Assembly: GCF_000281045.1 (NCBI RefSeq)
Contig: NW_008246100.1
Location: 339,850-388,221 of the forward strand
Direction of reading: 5' to 3'
DNA length: 48,372 nucleotides
Origin: Saprolegnia diclina VS20
Taxonomy: Eukaryota > Oomycota > Saprolegniomycetes > Saprolegniales > Saprolegniaceae
Shown: in pieces, positions 1-9,148 of the stretch
Layout: the number at the start of each line of letters is the position of its first letter
How positions within the stretch are numbered: position 1 is the first letter of the stretch
Position numbers and translations under genes: made by a program
Notes under the pieces: model-generated
The model's input: the letters and a program-made list of their open reading frames with translations, nothing else
What the model was told of the DNA's origin: nothing
Databases searched by the model: none

Positions 1-110
1 ACTTTAGCGTGCCGGGCGGCGAGATGACGCCGACGCTCAAGCTCAAGCGCAATGTGGTTGCGGACAAGTACGCGGCTGAGATCGACGCCATGTACTTGGA
101 CGAAGTATAG
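1..110 (+). CDS. Long-chain acyl-CoA synthetase, C-terminal end (partial)
   Basis: The window opens inside a reading frame that runs from base 3 to a TAG at 108-110. The 35 visible residues include [14 protein letters not shown] followed by a [13 protein letters not shown] end. This is the hallmark C-terminal tail of long-chain fatty-acyl-CoA ligases of the AMP-forming family, where the Lys of TPTLK is part of the mobile C-terminal subdomain. The enzyme activates fatty acids as CoA thioesters, usually at ER, peroxisome or mitochondrial membranes. Only the end is visible, so the isoform and location cannot be judged. Confidence 0.8.
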   Translation, partial: FSVPGGEMTPTLKLKRNVVADKYAAEIDAMYLDEV

Positions 111-215
111 TTTTGATTTCTATCTACTCGAATACCTTGTGTATGACCTTGATGGAGCACTGTGCGTGCGTCGTTGTGGGAGCAGACTGAGTAGTGAGAT
201 TGCCCTTTCTACTTG

Positions 216-254
216 ATTGGCTATTTTTAGATTTCGCGACTCTAGTTGGCCAAT
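216..254. promoter_or_regulatory. Paired CCAAT boxes upstream of the PH-START gene
   Basis: An inverted box (ATTGG, 216-220) and a forward box (CCAAT in TTGGCCAATCAG, 250-254) lie 45 to 83 bases before the chosen ATG at 299. CCAAT boxes bind the NF-Y/HAP complex in eukaryotes. Similar boxes precede several other genes here, which supports a promoter role. Confidence 0.45.
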
Positions 255-281
255 CAGAATCGTTGATCTAGTTGCGTTTGG

Positions 282-294
282 TCATTTTTGGTTT
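282..294 (+). promoter_or_regulatory. Oomycete-type initiator (TCATTTTTGGTTT)
   Basis: A TCATTYY-type element lies directly before the ATG at 299. Oomycete core promoters are known to carry an initiator of this kind around the transcription start. Its position favours 299 as the start codon and implies a very short leader. Confidence 0.45.
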
Positions 295-298
295 GGCC

Positions 299-2959
299 AT
301 GTCGGAGCAGCCCGCGCCACCCGACGGTCACGAAGGATACCTCCTCGAGCTCCACGCGCCGACGTGGCAGACACGCTACGCGGTGCTCGGAAGCGGCGTG
401 TTGTACGTGTATAGCCATCGGGGCGAGGCGTATCCACGGGACCTTGTCTTGCTCGCAGGCTGCGTCGTCGAGGCGTGGCCACAACATCGGCCACATAGTT
501 TTTCCATTACGCACCCGTCAACAACATATGCGATCTGTCTGGCAGCTTCGGACACGACATCGGTGGCTGCTTGGGTGACAAAGCTACGGGCTCATGCGGC
601 CCTCGCGCCGCGGCGAGCGTCCACGGGGACCAAGGAGCTCCAGGCGCGCCCCGCTGATGTTCCAAAGCTCTGGACCGAGTCTAGTATTTTCGTGGCGCAG
701 AAGTACGAGTACCAGATCAAAGCCATGATGACGGATCTGGCGCAGCACCTCTTTGATGCGAGCCGATGGACGCTGGCGCCATCCGATGCAACTCTGCGCG
801 TCTGGACGTCGAGCAATGCGGTCATGAGCAAAGCAACGATCCACGAGACACCACCCGTCATTCTACAAGCGCTGCTCACTCCCTCGAGCATGCTTCAGGT
901 GGACACGCAGATCAGTGCGCTTCATCTCCTCTCGGCCGTGGACCCGCACACGTCGGTGCAATATGCGTTGCACAAGCCATTGTTTCCAGCGTCTCGCAAA
1001 GCGTGTGTTAAACTATTGCACTGGCGTCTCCTACCCGACAACTCGCTTGTGGTTGTGAGCCGGTCGCTTCAAAACTACGCGCTCCCAGCTTCGCTCGAGG
1101 ACGTGCCACGTATGGCGCTGCACCTCGAAGGTTTCCATATCGTACCAGCGCCCGACAACCTGAGTGCCGAGGTCACGTACGTACTCCAGCCAGAGGCCCC
1201 GAGCGTACCGCTAGAGGTCTTTGGCGCCAAGGTATGCCAACTGCGGTCGGTGGTGCAGTCACCCTACGGCCCAGTCGCCGTCGCACCACTACCTCACCCG
1301 GCGGCGCATGCCGCTGAGGTTGAGGCGGCGCTTACGGCGCTTCTAACTGCTTTGGACGCCGAGGCGAAACAATGGACCGTGCACGGCGAGCGCGACGGCG
1401 TCGCAGTGTCGTACAAGCCCGACGGCGATCTCGTTGCGGTGCGCGCCCGTGGGTTGCTCCCTTTCCCAGCCAAAGACATTCTGTCCTTTGTGCTGGCAGT
1501 CTACGAAAAACCGGCGCACGACCCGCTCTGCGTCGTCGCGGAGCGCGTGGCAACGCTGGATGCACACACGACCATCGACTACGTCGCGTACAAGCCGGTG
1601 CTCCTTGTGTCAGGGCGCGACTTTGTAACGCGCGTCCACTCGCGGGAGCTCAATGACGGGTCCAGTGTCGTCGTTGCCACGTCGACGACCCACCCGCTAT
1701 GTCCGCTCCGCGAGCCCGACACCATTCGCGGCCACGTACACTTGGCGGGCTGGCGCATCACGCCACGCAGTGCGTCGCTCTCCGAGGTGTGGTTTTTTGT
1801 CAAGACAGACCTTCGCGGCTCCATTCCCGCGCGCATCTCGCAGCGTGTGCTGATTGACCAAGGCTTTGGTATGTTGGATGTAGCCAAAGCACTGGCGGCC
1901 AAGTCCAAGGTGGCGTCGGCGCCAGCATCGCTTCCGACGCCGCCATCGCCTTTGTCTCTAGACACTCCACCGGCGCGACCACCACCGACACCGCAAGACA
2001 TGACGCTATTGGGCCTGGCCCAGTTTATGGCTCTCTTTCTAAGTCTCTTGTACGCCGCGCCGGCCCTTTTCACAACGTACTTGGTCGAGATCCTCCACGA
2101 AACTCTCGTTTGGGGTCTCATTGCCTGGATGTGTGTCCAGCTCTACCTGGGCCCAGCCACGAACCACGCCCACCACGCTGGCTACGGCCACATCTATGCC
2201 GGCGTCGACATTGACGTCACCGCGGCGCTGACGTTCTTGCAAGAGCCGTCGCAACAAGGCATCTGCATTCGCGATGTGGTGGTAGCCGCTGTCGCCCGTG
2301 TCCTCGGTTCTATGCCGCATCTCAATAGTCATATAGTGCTCGGGAAGCTGTACCCATCGTCAACAGTTGACGTCACGCTGGTGGCTCGCGGCCAACATGA
2401 CGAGATGTTGGAGCCTCTGCCCCTCCAAGATCTCGCCACCGGAACCGTTCGAGGTGTCGCGGAGAGCGTGCGCGCTGGTATTGTCAAGCAGCAACGTGAC
2501 GGAACGGTCGCTTGTCGCCAGGCGTGGGCGCGGTGGCTACCGTCCTCCATTCTACAGCTTGCACTGCGCCTCGTGGCATGGCTTAGCCAAGGACTTGGCC
2601 TCGACTGCTCACGCGTGGGCGTTCCGCGCCGGGTGTTTGGCCAAGCCCTCGTCGTTGAGCTTGATGATGCGTACGTTCCGATTGCACCTTGGATGCACGT
2701 ACCGCTACTGGTCGTCCTTGGACCACCGGCGAAGAAGCCCGTCGTTGTCGACGACCAAGTGGTGGTTCGGACGATGGTTTGCCTTCACGTGACATTGGAT
2801 GAACGCTATATCGAGGCGGCCGACGCCAACCGCGTCACTGCTCTTCTTCGCACGTATGTGACTGATCCCGCCGCGCATTTGACCTCGAAAGCGTCGACAG
2901 CACAAAACGCCAAGGCAGTTGAGACGACCGATGTGCCCGCGAGTGACGCCCGTCTTTGA
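299..2959 (+). CDS. PH-START-START membrane protein with degenerate CAT acyltransferase domain
   Basis: This is a single-exon gene of 886 residues. A PH domain (about 10-100) begins EGYLLELHAPTWQTRYAVL. Two START-type lipid-binding domains follow (about 125-310 and 340-540; the second has YVAYKPVLLVSGRDFV). A pair of hydrophobic helices lies near 580-625. The last 240 residues resemble the catalytic domain of dihydrolipoyl acyltransferases (E2/CAT): IRDVVVAAVARVLGSMPHLN matches the core helix, and VTLDERYIEAADA aligns with the DHRxxDG active-site motif. The catalytic His is Glu here and the DG is lost, so acyl transfer is unlikely. A membrane-anchored lipid transfer or sensing role is inferred. 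The ATG at 299 follows CCAAT boxes and an initiator. The domains are well supported; the function is unknown. Confidence 0.85.
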   Translation: MSEQPAPPDGHEGYLLELHAPTWQTRYAVLGSGVLYVYSHRGEAYPRDLVLLAGCVVEAWPQHRPHSFSITHPSTTYAICLAASDTTSVAAWVTKLRAHAALAPRRASTGTKELQARPADVPKLWTESSIFVAQKYEYQIKAMMTDLAQHLFDASRWTLAPSDATLRVWTSSNAVMSKATIHETPPVILQALLTPSSMLQVDTQISALHLLSAVDPHTSVQYALHKPLFPASRKACVKLLHWRLLPDNSLVVVSRSLQNYALPASLEDVPRMALHLEGFHIVPAPDNLSAEVTYVLQPEAPSVPLEVFGAKVCQLRSVVQSPYGPVAVAPLPHPAAHAAEVEAALTALLTALDAEAKQWTVHGERDGVAVSYKPDGDLVAVRARGLLPFPAKDILSFVLAVYEKPAHDPLCVVAERVATLDAHTTIDYVAYKPVLLVSGRDFVTRVHSRELNDGSSVVVATSTTHPLCPLREPDTIRGHVHLAGWRITPRSASLSEVWFFVKTDLRGSIPARISQRVLIDQGFGMLDVAKALAAKSKVASAPASLPTPPSPLSLDTPPARPPPTPQDMTLLGLAQFMALFLSLLYAAPALFTTYLVEILHETLVWGLIAWMCVQLYLGPATNHAHHAGYGHIYAGVDIDVTAALTFLQEPSQQGICIRDVVVAAVARVLGSMPHLNSHIVLGKLYPSSTVDVTLVARGQHDEMLEPLPLQDLATGTVRGVAESVRAGIVKQQRDGTVACRQAWARWLPSSILQLALRLVAWLSQGLGLDCSRVGVPRRVFGQALVVELDDAYVPIAPWMHVPLLVVLGPPAKKPVVVDDQVVVRTMVCLHVTLDERYIEAADANRVTALLRTYVTDPAAHLTSKASTAQNAKAVETTDVPASDARL

Positions 2960-4646
2960 TTCTTGGTAATACACATGCATGACAGTATTGTCACCAATGG
3001 CACGACCAATGGGGTATTCACATTGCTAGCAGGCGCTGGTGCTGGTGAGGATAGCCTGCGACGCATTTGTCGATTGAAAGTGAGTGTAACCCTCCTGGTT
3101 GTAACCGGCGGTTTCAGAAGTATCCAGCTGACCCTACCCCTGGACAACATCTCGAAGCAGCGAAGGCAGCTGGGTTGAAGCAGGCTGGTTGAAGCAGATA
3201 CTGCTCGTAGGAATGGGTTCACATTCGATTCGTTATCCTCGACAAAGTAGATATAAGAACGCGTTGCACCAACAACATCATCGCGTTGCTATGCGTGTGA
3301 GGCCGGTGCAGACCGTTCGGTGCAATATCATCATCCTAGTTACAAGTGTAGCATATGGGTTATATAGTGGAGGAAGATTTGACATGACCACACACTCAAA
3401 ACGACACTGTACGGCTCCGCCTCCACGAGGCAGTCACAACGAGCGTCGCGCAATCTTAGGCTCCTGGCCGACCAGGCGGCCTCAAAACGCAGTGATGTGA
3501 CGGCTACCGGTGATTGCAATCCTCTCTAGCGTAATCCGCTCGATATTCGGAATGCTGCGTTGAAGCGACGCTCTGCGCGGGCAGCGACGTCCACGTAACC
3601 AAGACGGAGCGCACCTGGGTGCTGGCCGTAGCATCATCCAGATTGTCGGTTTTTATGTCATCCGTGCAAACTGCGTGATGCTGGCGGCAGAGCTTGGAGG
3701 CAGCAGCGTGCCGCCACCAATCGTCCCGTGCAGTTCTCTCGAGTGGTTCATAGCATATTTTGCATCAACACGGGCAAATTCGCTCGCACGAGACATGGAT
3801 GAGTCAGCTTGCGAGCAGCCCGAACACGCCGGGATTCTTCCCGTTGTGGCACGGCCGCAACCTTGCGCCATCCAATCTTCGTGTCTACCCTCGCTGTGGG
3901 TGCATTTGGGAGAGCGGGCTACGCGGCGCTTGATTTCCATCGGCGCGTCCGTACGTGTCCGTTGCTGGCCGCAGCTGCGCGCGGCGAACAAACACCACAC
4001 GACGACTCTACGATCTTAGTGCGACCAGGCGCTTGGGGGCGTAAGAACCGCCCAAGTGTCGTGTCAACGGCGACCAGCAGGAATCAGGTCACCTGTGCGT
4101 GAGTCACGGGCTCAATTGCCGTTCGGAACCTGGCAGCTGCATACAAACCGCAAGACACATGCTAAACTTAAAACACGCAACAAGCCGAGTCCGCGTCCCT
4201 TGTCGTCGCGAGGCCCGCCGTCGACAGAGGCAGCTCTTACGCATTCCTTGAGCTTCGACATGCACACACGACGATGATTCTACCGCGACAGGCTGTCGCG
4301 TACGTACCACCGAACGACGTTCAATAATCGTCCGCTGCGAAAGCCCGTTCCAGTGTGGATCCAGCGGACGGTGCCCAACACTGCTGTGCACGTACCCCAC
4401 ACCCAACCGTACATACAGGGCAGACGAACAAAGCCGACTCGAGCGTCCAGGCATTCACTCGGTTGCGATCGAGTGCTAGCGACGTTCCTTTCCCGCGGCG
4501 AGGCTGTTTGATGCCCCTATCTGGTCTGCGTTTCGTCAACGCGGACGGTAGCGTTGGGTGCGATTAGCCAGCGTAGACGTGCCACCGCACCCGAAGGTCC
4601 ACCTAGTGGTGTGTCGCACTCGTGAGCTCGCACTCTTGAAATTGCC
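2960..4646. other. Intergenic interval, no gene recognised
   Basis: These 1.7 kb contain only short, overlapping open frames on both strands, with no splice-consistent coding pattern and no recognisable domain. A short direct-repeat cluster (GGTTGAAGCAG copies near 3170-3198) and a 16-bp sequence shared with 32401-32416 are the only structure I see. The right end presumably holds the promoter of the START/FYVE gene. Confidence 0.4.
3418..3441. repeat. Short dispersed repeat, copy 1
   Basis: CGCCTCCACGAGGCAG followed by TCACAACGA is found again, with only the extra T missing, at 32401-32424. The core contains a small hairpin (GCCTC-CAC-GAGGC). Both copies are intergenic. Confidence 0.4.
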
Positions 4647-6263
4647 ATGTCGTTCCCGCTGCCGACCGACTTTTTCGAGTGCCCACGCTTGGAGGCGGTC
4701 GAGAAGGAGTACCTTATCAACCTCGCGCTCAAGGCGTGCCACGACACGGTGCGCAACGCGATCCAGTTGCAGTCGGCGCCAATCGAAGCCGTCCTCACGA
4801 GCGACAAGACCAAGCGCCATGCACGCGTATGCACATTTTCTTCCGCACGAGTATCCTGATCATAATGTCGTCGTTCATAGATTCGCCGCGGCACTGACAT
4901 TATCAACAAGTCACTCGCCGTGAGCTGCGCGTACACGCAAATTCAGTCGTCGATCGAGGAGGTCGCCGACTTCTTCTACCTCGACTCGCTCCCGAAACTC
5001 CGCGCGTATGCTCGAACCGTCGGCCAAGTCGTCTTGGACCGGCAAACTCTCTACACGCTCGTGCCCCGGGAGCCCGCGGGTGGACGACTGCACTACATTG
5101 GCATCGATTGGATGGCGATCGAGTGCCCCGTGCTCGTCGCCAACCGCGATGCGTGCTTTCTCGAATGCCACGAAGAGTTTGAGTTTTTGGAGCCGGGAAC
5201 AAACGCCCTTCGCCGCGGCTTTGTGCGCTCGATGCACTCGGTGGACCTCGACTGCTGCCCGCCGCTGAAAGAGAGCCACAACGTCGTGCGGCTGTCGTTT
5301 GTGCGGGTACGAATTTGGCCTGTGAATGATAGAATTTGGCTAAAGGCGCGTGCGATTAGAGTGGGCACGTGTTCATCGAGACGGACGAGCCCGGCTTGCT
5401 CAACTACTACAGCGTGTACGGGACGCAGCCCAACGGCAAGACAGTCAAAGCCGTCGCCTTTGCGGTGCAGCACAAGCAGTGCGCGCGGGTACCGTTTATT
5501 ACGGGAATTTGCGTCGTTTTGACCGTAAATTTGGTGTAGATTGCGCGGCTCGAAGAGCACTTGCAGTACCAGCGCATGGTGCAGACGCTAGGCAACATGG
5601 CCAAGACGCCGCGCCCACTTCAAAACAAGACCGACGCGGCCTTTTGCGGGCGCTGCGACAAGAAATTCCAGCTCTTTAGCACCAAAAAGCACTGTGAAAT
5701 GTGCGGCATCGTACGTCCCTTTCGACAATCGTGGACCTTGTGCAACGTTCGTTAGGTGGTGTGCTCGAGCTGCTGCCAAAAGCACGAAGTCGTCTTGCAG
5801 CTCACGCCCTCGACGTACCTTGTGTGCACGTACTGTTTTACGAGCGGCCGCGAGGTCAAGCCCCTCCCCACGTCGCCCAGTATGCCTCCGCAAAATGGAT
5901 GTCCGAGGCGGCTGACCATGATGCATCGTAGTGCGCTGTGGTGTCATTGCGGACTTCCAGCGGTCGTCGGCTGGCAGCCGCAGCGTCTCGCGCCGGTCCA
6001 GTGACACGTCGAGCACGTGCACAAAGCTGAGCTGGACCCACTCGGCTGTGAACGCAACCCCGAGTGTCGGCGACGAGAAGGACAACTTTGTTTTGCTGGA
6101 TCTGACCAAAGACATTGAGAACCTCCGCTTTCACTTTTCCCCGCCGCCACCGGGACGCCGCGAAAAGTCGGCCTCGCTGCAGTACTACATGGACGCCGAC
6201 CTCAAGCAGCCACCGCCCGCGCGGCCCCATCGCGCGACGACCTACTCATCTCTACTCGAGTAG
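4647..6263 (+). CDS. START-like domain protein with FYVE-type zinc finger
   Basis: Six exons: 4647-4826, 4881-5306, 5360-5488, 5540-5710, 5756-5879 and 5932-6263. They give 453 residues. The five introns are 45 to 54 nt, begin GTAY and end TAG, and keep one frame. The N-terminal 240 residues have the START-like layout of oomycete START/FYVE proteins (DFFYLDSLPKLRAYARTVGQ, then LHYIGIDWMAIECPVLVANR). A FYVE-like finger follows (about 260-310: FCGRCDKKF, KKHCEMCG, CSSCC, VCTYC). It keeps eight Cys/His ligands, but the usual RRHHCR core is reduced to KKHCEMC, so binding to PI3P is uncertain. The Ser-rich tail ends with an LTKDIENLRFHF segment. The likely role is a phosphoinositide- or lipid-linked adaptor on endosomal membranes, inferred from domains only. 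Confidence 0.8.
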
Positions 6264-6841
6264 ACAATCCTTCCTCTATATATAATTCTAGTACTTTTGC
6301 TAGTCACCTACATATTCTGAGTCTAGAGATCACGAGGGTCCTAGTAGCGGTGAGTAGGAGGCCCACCCCTGACCCTATTGCTATGGTTTGGTCGCGCGGG
6401 TTCGCGTGATTCCTACACTCAACCAAGCTGTGTGGGCTTCATGACAGGCAGCAAAGAGTGCTTAACACCCAGCCAATACAGAACTGAAGCCATAGGAAGC
6501 TCAACTGGGAAGCTCCGTCGTTTCCTGAGAGCTTTCCTGAGCGTCGTACCACCGTGCGACAAACGAGCCTTCCTAAGGGGACGTACGGTCTCGGCATGCT
6601 TGCGGGGAGGACCATCGAGCTGGTCATCTCCTCTGCACCGACACAAGGGTCCATCAGTGGAGACCCTTGACCAAGATCATTTCACTTCCGTAGAACTTTG
6701 GCTCGGGTTGGCACATTGCGATCTTCGGCGGGATTCCGCGGACGATCCGGATGCAGCAGCTGGTTGTCGAAATATCTTTTGGCGGGCCACAATAAAATTC
6801 CGCGGCCGCCACGGGCCATTGCCTTGCAGCTCATTCTTGCG
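6264..6841. other. Intergenic interval, no gene recognised
   Basis: An open frame of about 155 codons (6378-6845) crosses this stretch. Its composition is unlike the neighbouring genes (lower third-position GC) and it matches no family I know. A TAGCGGTGAGTAGG / GGTTCGCG pair (6345 and 6399) vaguely recalls tRNA A and B boxes but is spaced too far apart for a normal tRNA. It may be decayed repeat sequence. Confidence 0.3.
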
Positions 6842-8223
6842 ATGACCATCGGGAAGAGCGAGCTCGCTGCGGCGACGTTTGGCGTCGGTCTCGGTGTTGG
6901 CGCCCTCCTCCACAAGCTCGCGTCTCGCCCAACGACGACGACGCCCGCGCAAGAAGGCACGAGCGAGGTCCTGCGCCTCATTCGGCCCAACGTCCTGCGC
7001 CTCACGCCGTACCGCTGCGCCCGCGACGACTACGACCAGGGCATCCTCCTTGACGCCAACGAGAACAGCCTCGGCCCACCGTTGGCTGCCGAGCATGAGC
7101 TCGCCGGCGCGGGCCTCGAGCGGTATCCATGCCCGTACCAGCGAGAGCTCAAGACGACAATCGCGTCCTTCCGGTACCGACGACTCATATGTGCTGCATT
7201 GCATCACCATGCTCACTTGCAGGAACGGCGCGCACGGCACGCTGACGCCGGCCAACCTCTTTCTGGGCGTTGGCAGCGACGAGGTCATCGACCTCATGAT
7301 CCGCGTCGCGTGCTCGCCGCGCGAAGACGCCATTTTGATCACGCCGCCGACGTACGGCATGTACAGCGTCTGCGCCAACATCCACGACGTCGACATCATC
7401 TCGGTGCCGCTCGTCCGCACGGCGACGACGCCGCTGCCGTCATTCCACATTGATCCGCGCGCGATCCTGGCCGCCGTGACGCCCGCGACCAAGATCATCT
7501 TTCTCTGCAGCCCGGGCAACCCGACGGCCAACTGCCTCCGCCTCGCCGACATCAAGGCCGTGCTCGAGGCCAAGGTCCGACTCGATGACCTCTGTCTACC
7601 TACTCACACGTGGCGCGGAATAGAGCTACAAGGGCTTTGTGTTTGTCGACGAAGCGTACGTCGACTTTGCCGACCAGCCGAGTCTGAGCACGCTCGTGAC
7701 AACGTACCCGCGGCTCATCGTGGCGCAAACACTCTCCAAGGGCTTTGGCCTCGCCGGCATCCGCCTCGGCATCGCCTTTGGCAACCCCGAGCTCATCCAG
7801 ATCCTCAACAACGTCAAGGCACCCTACAACATCAACAAGCTCACGGCCAAGGTACACTTTTTTACTGCAAATTTTCTGACGATCTAAATGCGGTAGGTGG
7901 CGGCCGATGCGCTCGCCAACGTGAGCCTCTTGCACGACAAGGTCCAGTTGATTGTCGAGGAGAAGGCCAAAGTCATTTCGGCGCTCCAAGCGCTGCCGTT
8001 TGTGCACCAAGTGTATGCGTCGGACGCCAACTTTGTCTTGTTCCAGTGCGACAATGCGTATGCGGTCTACAAGGACATGGCCGAAGCCGGCGTCGTGATC
8101 CGGTACCGCGGCAACCAGCTCCTCCTCGATAGCTGCCTCCGCGCGACGATCGGGTCCTCGTCCGAGAACGACCGCATGCTCGAGCTCTTTGCATCGGTCT
8201 CGCGCCGGCTAGCACAGGCCTAG
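6842..8223 (+). CDS. hisC: Histidinol-phosphate aminotransferase
   Basis: Four exons: 6842-7173, 7223-7574, 7624-7851 and 7897-8223, with introns of 45 to 49 nt. They give 412 residues. It is a class-II PLP aminotransferase that converts imidazole-acetol phosphate plus glutamate to histidinol phosphate in histidine synthesis. Visible motifs are LDANENSLGPP near the start of the domain, VGSDEVID, PPTYGMYSV, CSPGNPTAN, FVFVDEAYVDF (PLP-binding Asp/Tyr), TLSKGFGLAGIRLG (Schiff-base Lys) and NINKLT. A 35 to 40 residue N-terminal extension with a Gly/Leu-rich stretch (VGLGVGALLHKLASR) could be an organelle-targeting or membrane segment. Its end faces the small reverse gene 111 bp away. The family call is firm. 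Confidence 0.92.
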
Positions 8224-8334
8224 TGCCGTCCTCAGCGTCGAGTCTAGTACCTGCTATAAGATAGCAAGCGTATACAGTCAAGCATTTCGATTGCGTCCAT
8301 GGACCGCTAAGCTATACAACAACCTCGAGCCAAC

Positions 8335-8836
8335 TTAGTCGGTTTTGGCTTTAGTCTTGGCGTCCAAGTGCTCGAGGACCATCTCTGCGATCTCGCAGTG
8401 CAGGAGAGTGCAGAAAGCGCCGACCACGAGCCCCAGCACAAAGAAGATCTAGGCGTCGCGTCAGAGGCTGCGGGGGAAGATGGACTACCTGCTCGCGGAC
8501 GTCGTAGATGCAGACGCCAAGCGCCAAGGCGACGCAGGTGAACGCGCCCGAGAAGGCGACGCGCACCACGAGCTGGCGCCGGCCCTTGTTCAGATGCCAC
8601 ACCAAGAGCGGGATGGCCGCGAGTGCATACCCCGCCAGCGTCCAGTACAATATGCGGGAGCTAATTCGTCATGAGTCGACTCGTGGACAGATCGAGTGGA
8701 CGTACTAGAGGCCCTCGAGCACTGCGTCGCGCCACGACACCTAGAGCGACGAGTTAGTTGGTGTCGCTAGCGCGCCACGTCATACCGTCTCGAGGTGGGC
8801 GTAGAGCGTGCGAGCGGTCTCAGCCAGACGGTCCAT
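8335..8836 (-). CDS. Small three-span membrane protein, unknown function
   Basis: Four exons on the reverse strand: 8786-8836, 8706-8740, 8489-8660 and 8335-8448, separated by introns of 45, 45 and 40 nt. They give 123 residues. The start MDRLAETARTLYAHLET is an amphipathic helix. Three hydrophobic spans follow: ILYWTLAGYALAAIPLLVW, a Val/Ala/Leu-rich span ending LALGVCIYDV, and FFVLGLVVGAFCTLL. The C-terminus is charged (AKTKAKTD). Frame is kept only with these splices, and every exon has high third-position GC, so the gene looks real. I do not recognise the family. SRILYWTL recalls p24 cargo receptors, but the two further spans argue against it. Confidence 0.7.
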
Positions 8837-9148
8837 CTTTTGGTTTCTCGGATATTTCGAGGATGCGCGAGCTCGGTTTCGTCTGCGAAACGTTGAGCCG
8901 ACACGAGACCAAGGCGATGGCGGCGACGCGCCGTAAGGGCTTCTTCCTCTTTCTCCTGCAAGGTTGCCATGTCCTTTCTGTCCGTAGGGCTCTCGATGCG
9001 CAGCGATGATGACGATAGCTGGCTGCGTACGACGACCATCCTTGTCTCGCCCTGCGTGTTTGGCTCAATGGCGCTGTAGAGGGCGGTGGTTCGAACCCCG
9101 GGTCGCCGCTCAGCGCCTCGCGCAACTTTGATCCGGGTACGCACGACA
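8837..9148. other. Divergent promoter interval between reverse and forward genes
   Basis: This 312-bp stretch separates two divergent starts. It contains a GGTTCGAACC palindrome (9088-9097) in what is probably the leader of the forward gene. No gene is seen. Confidence 0.35.

Noticed and set aside
9044-9105. Possible tRNA gene: TGGCTCAATGG followed by GGTTCGAACC.
   Set aside because: The two boxes are only about 27 bases apart, too close for a tRNA, and neither the T-stem nor the anticodon arm can form. GGTTCGAACC is simply palindromic.
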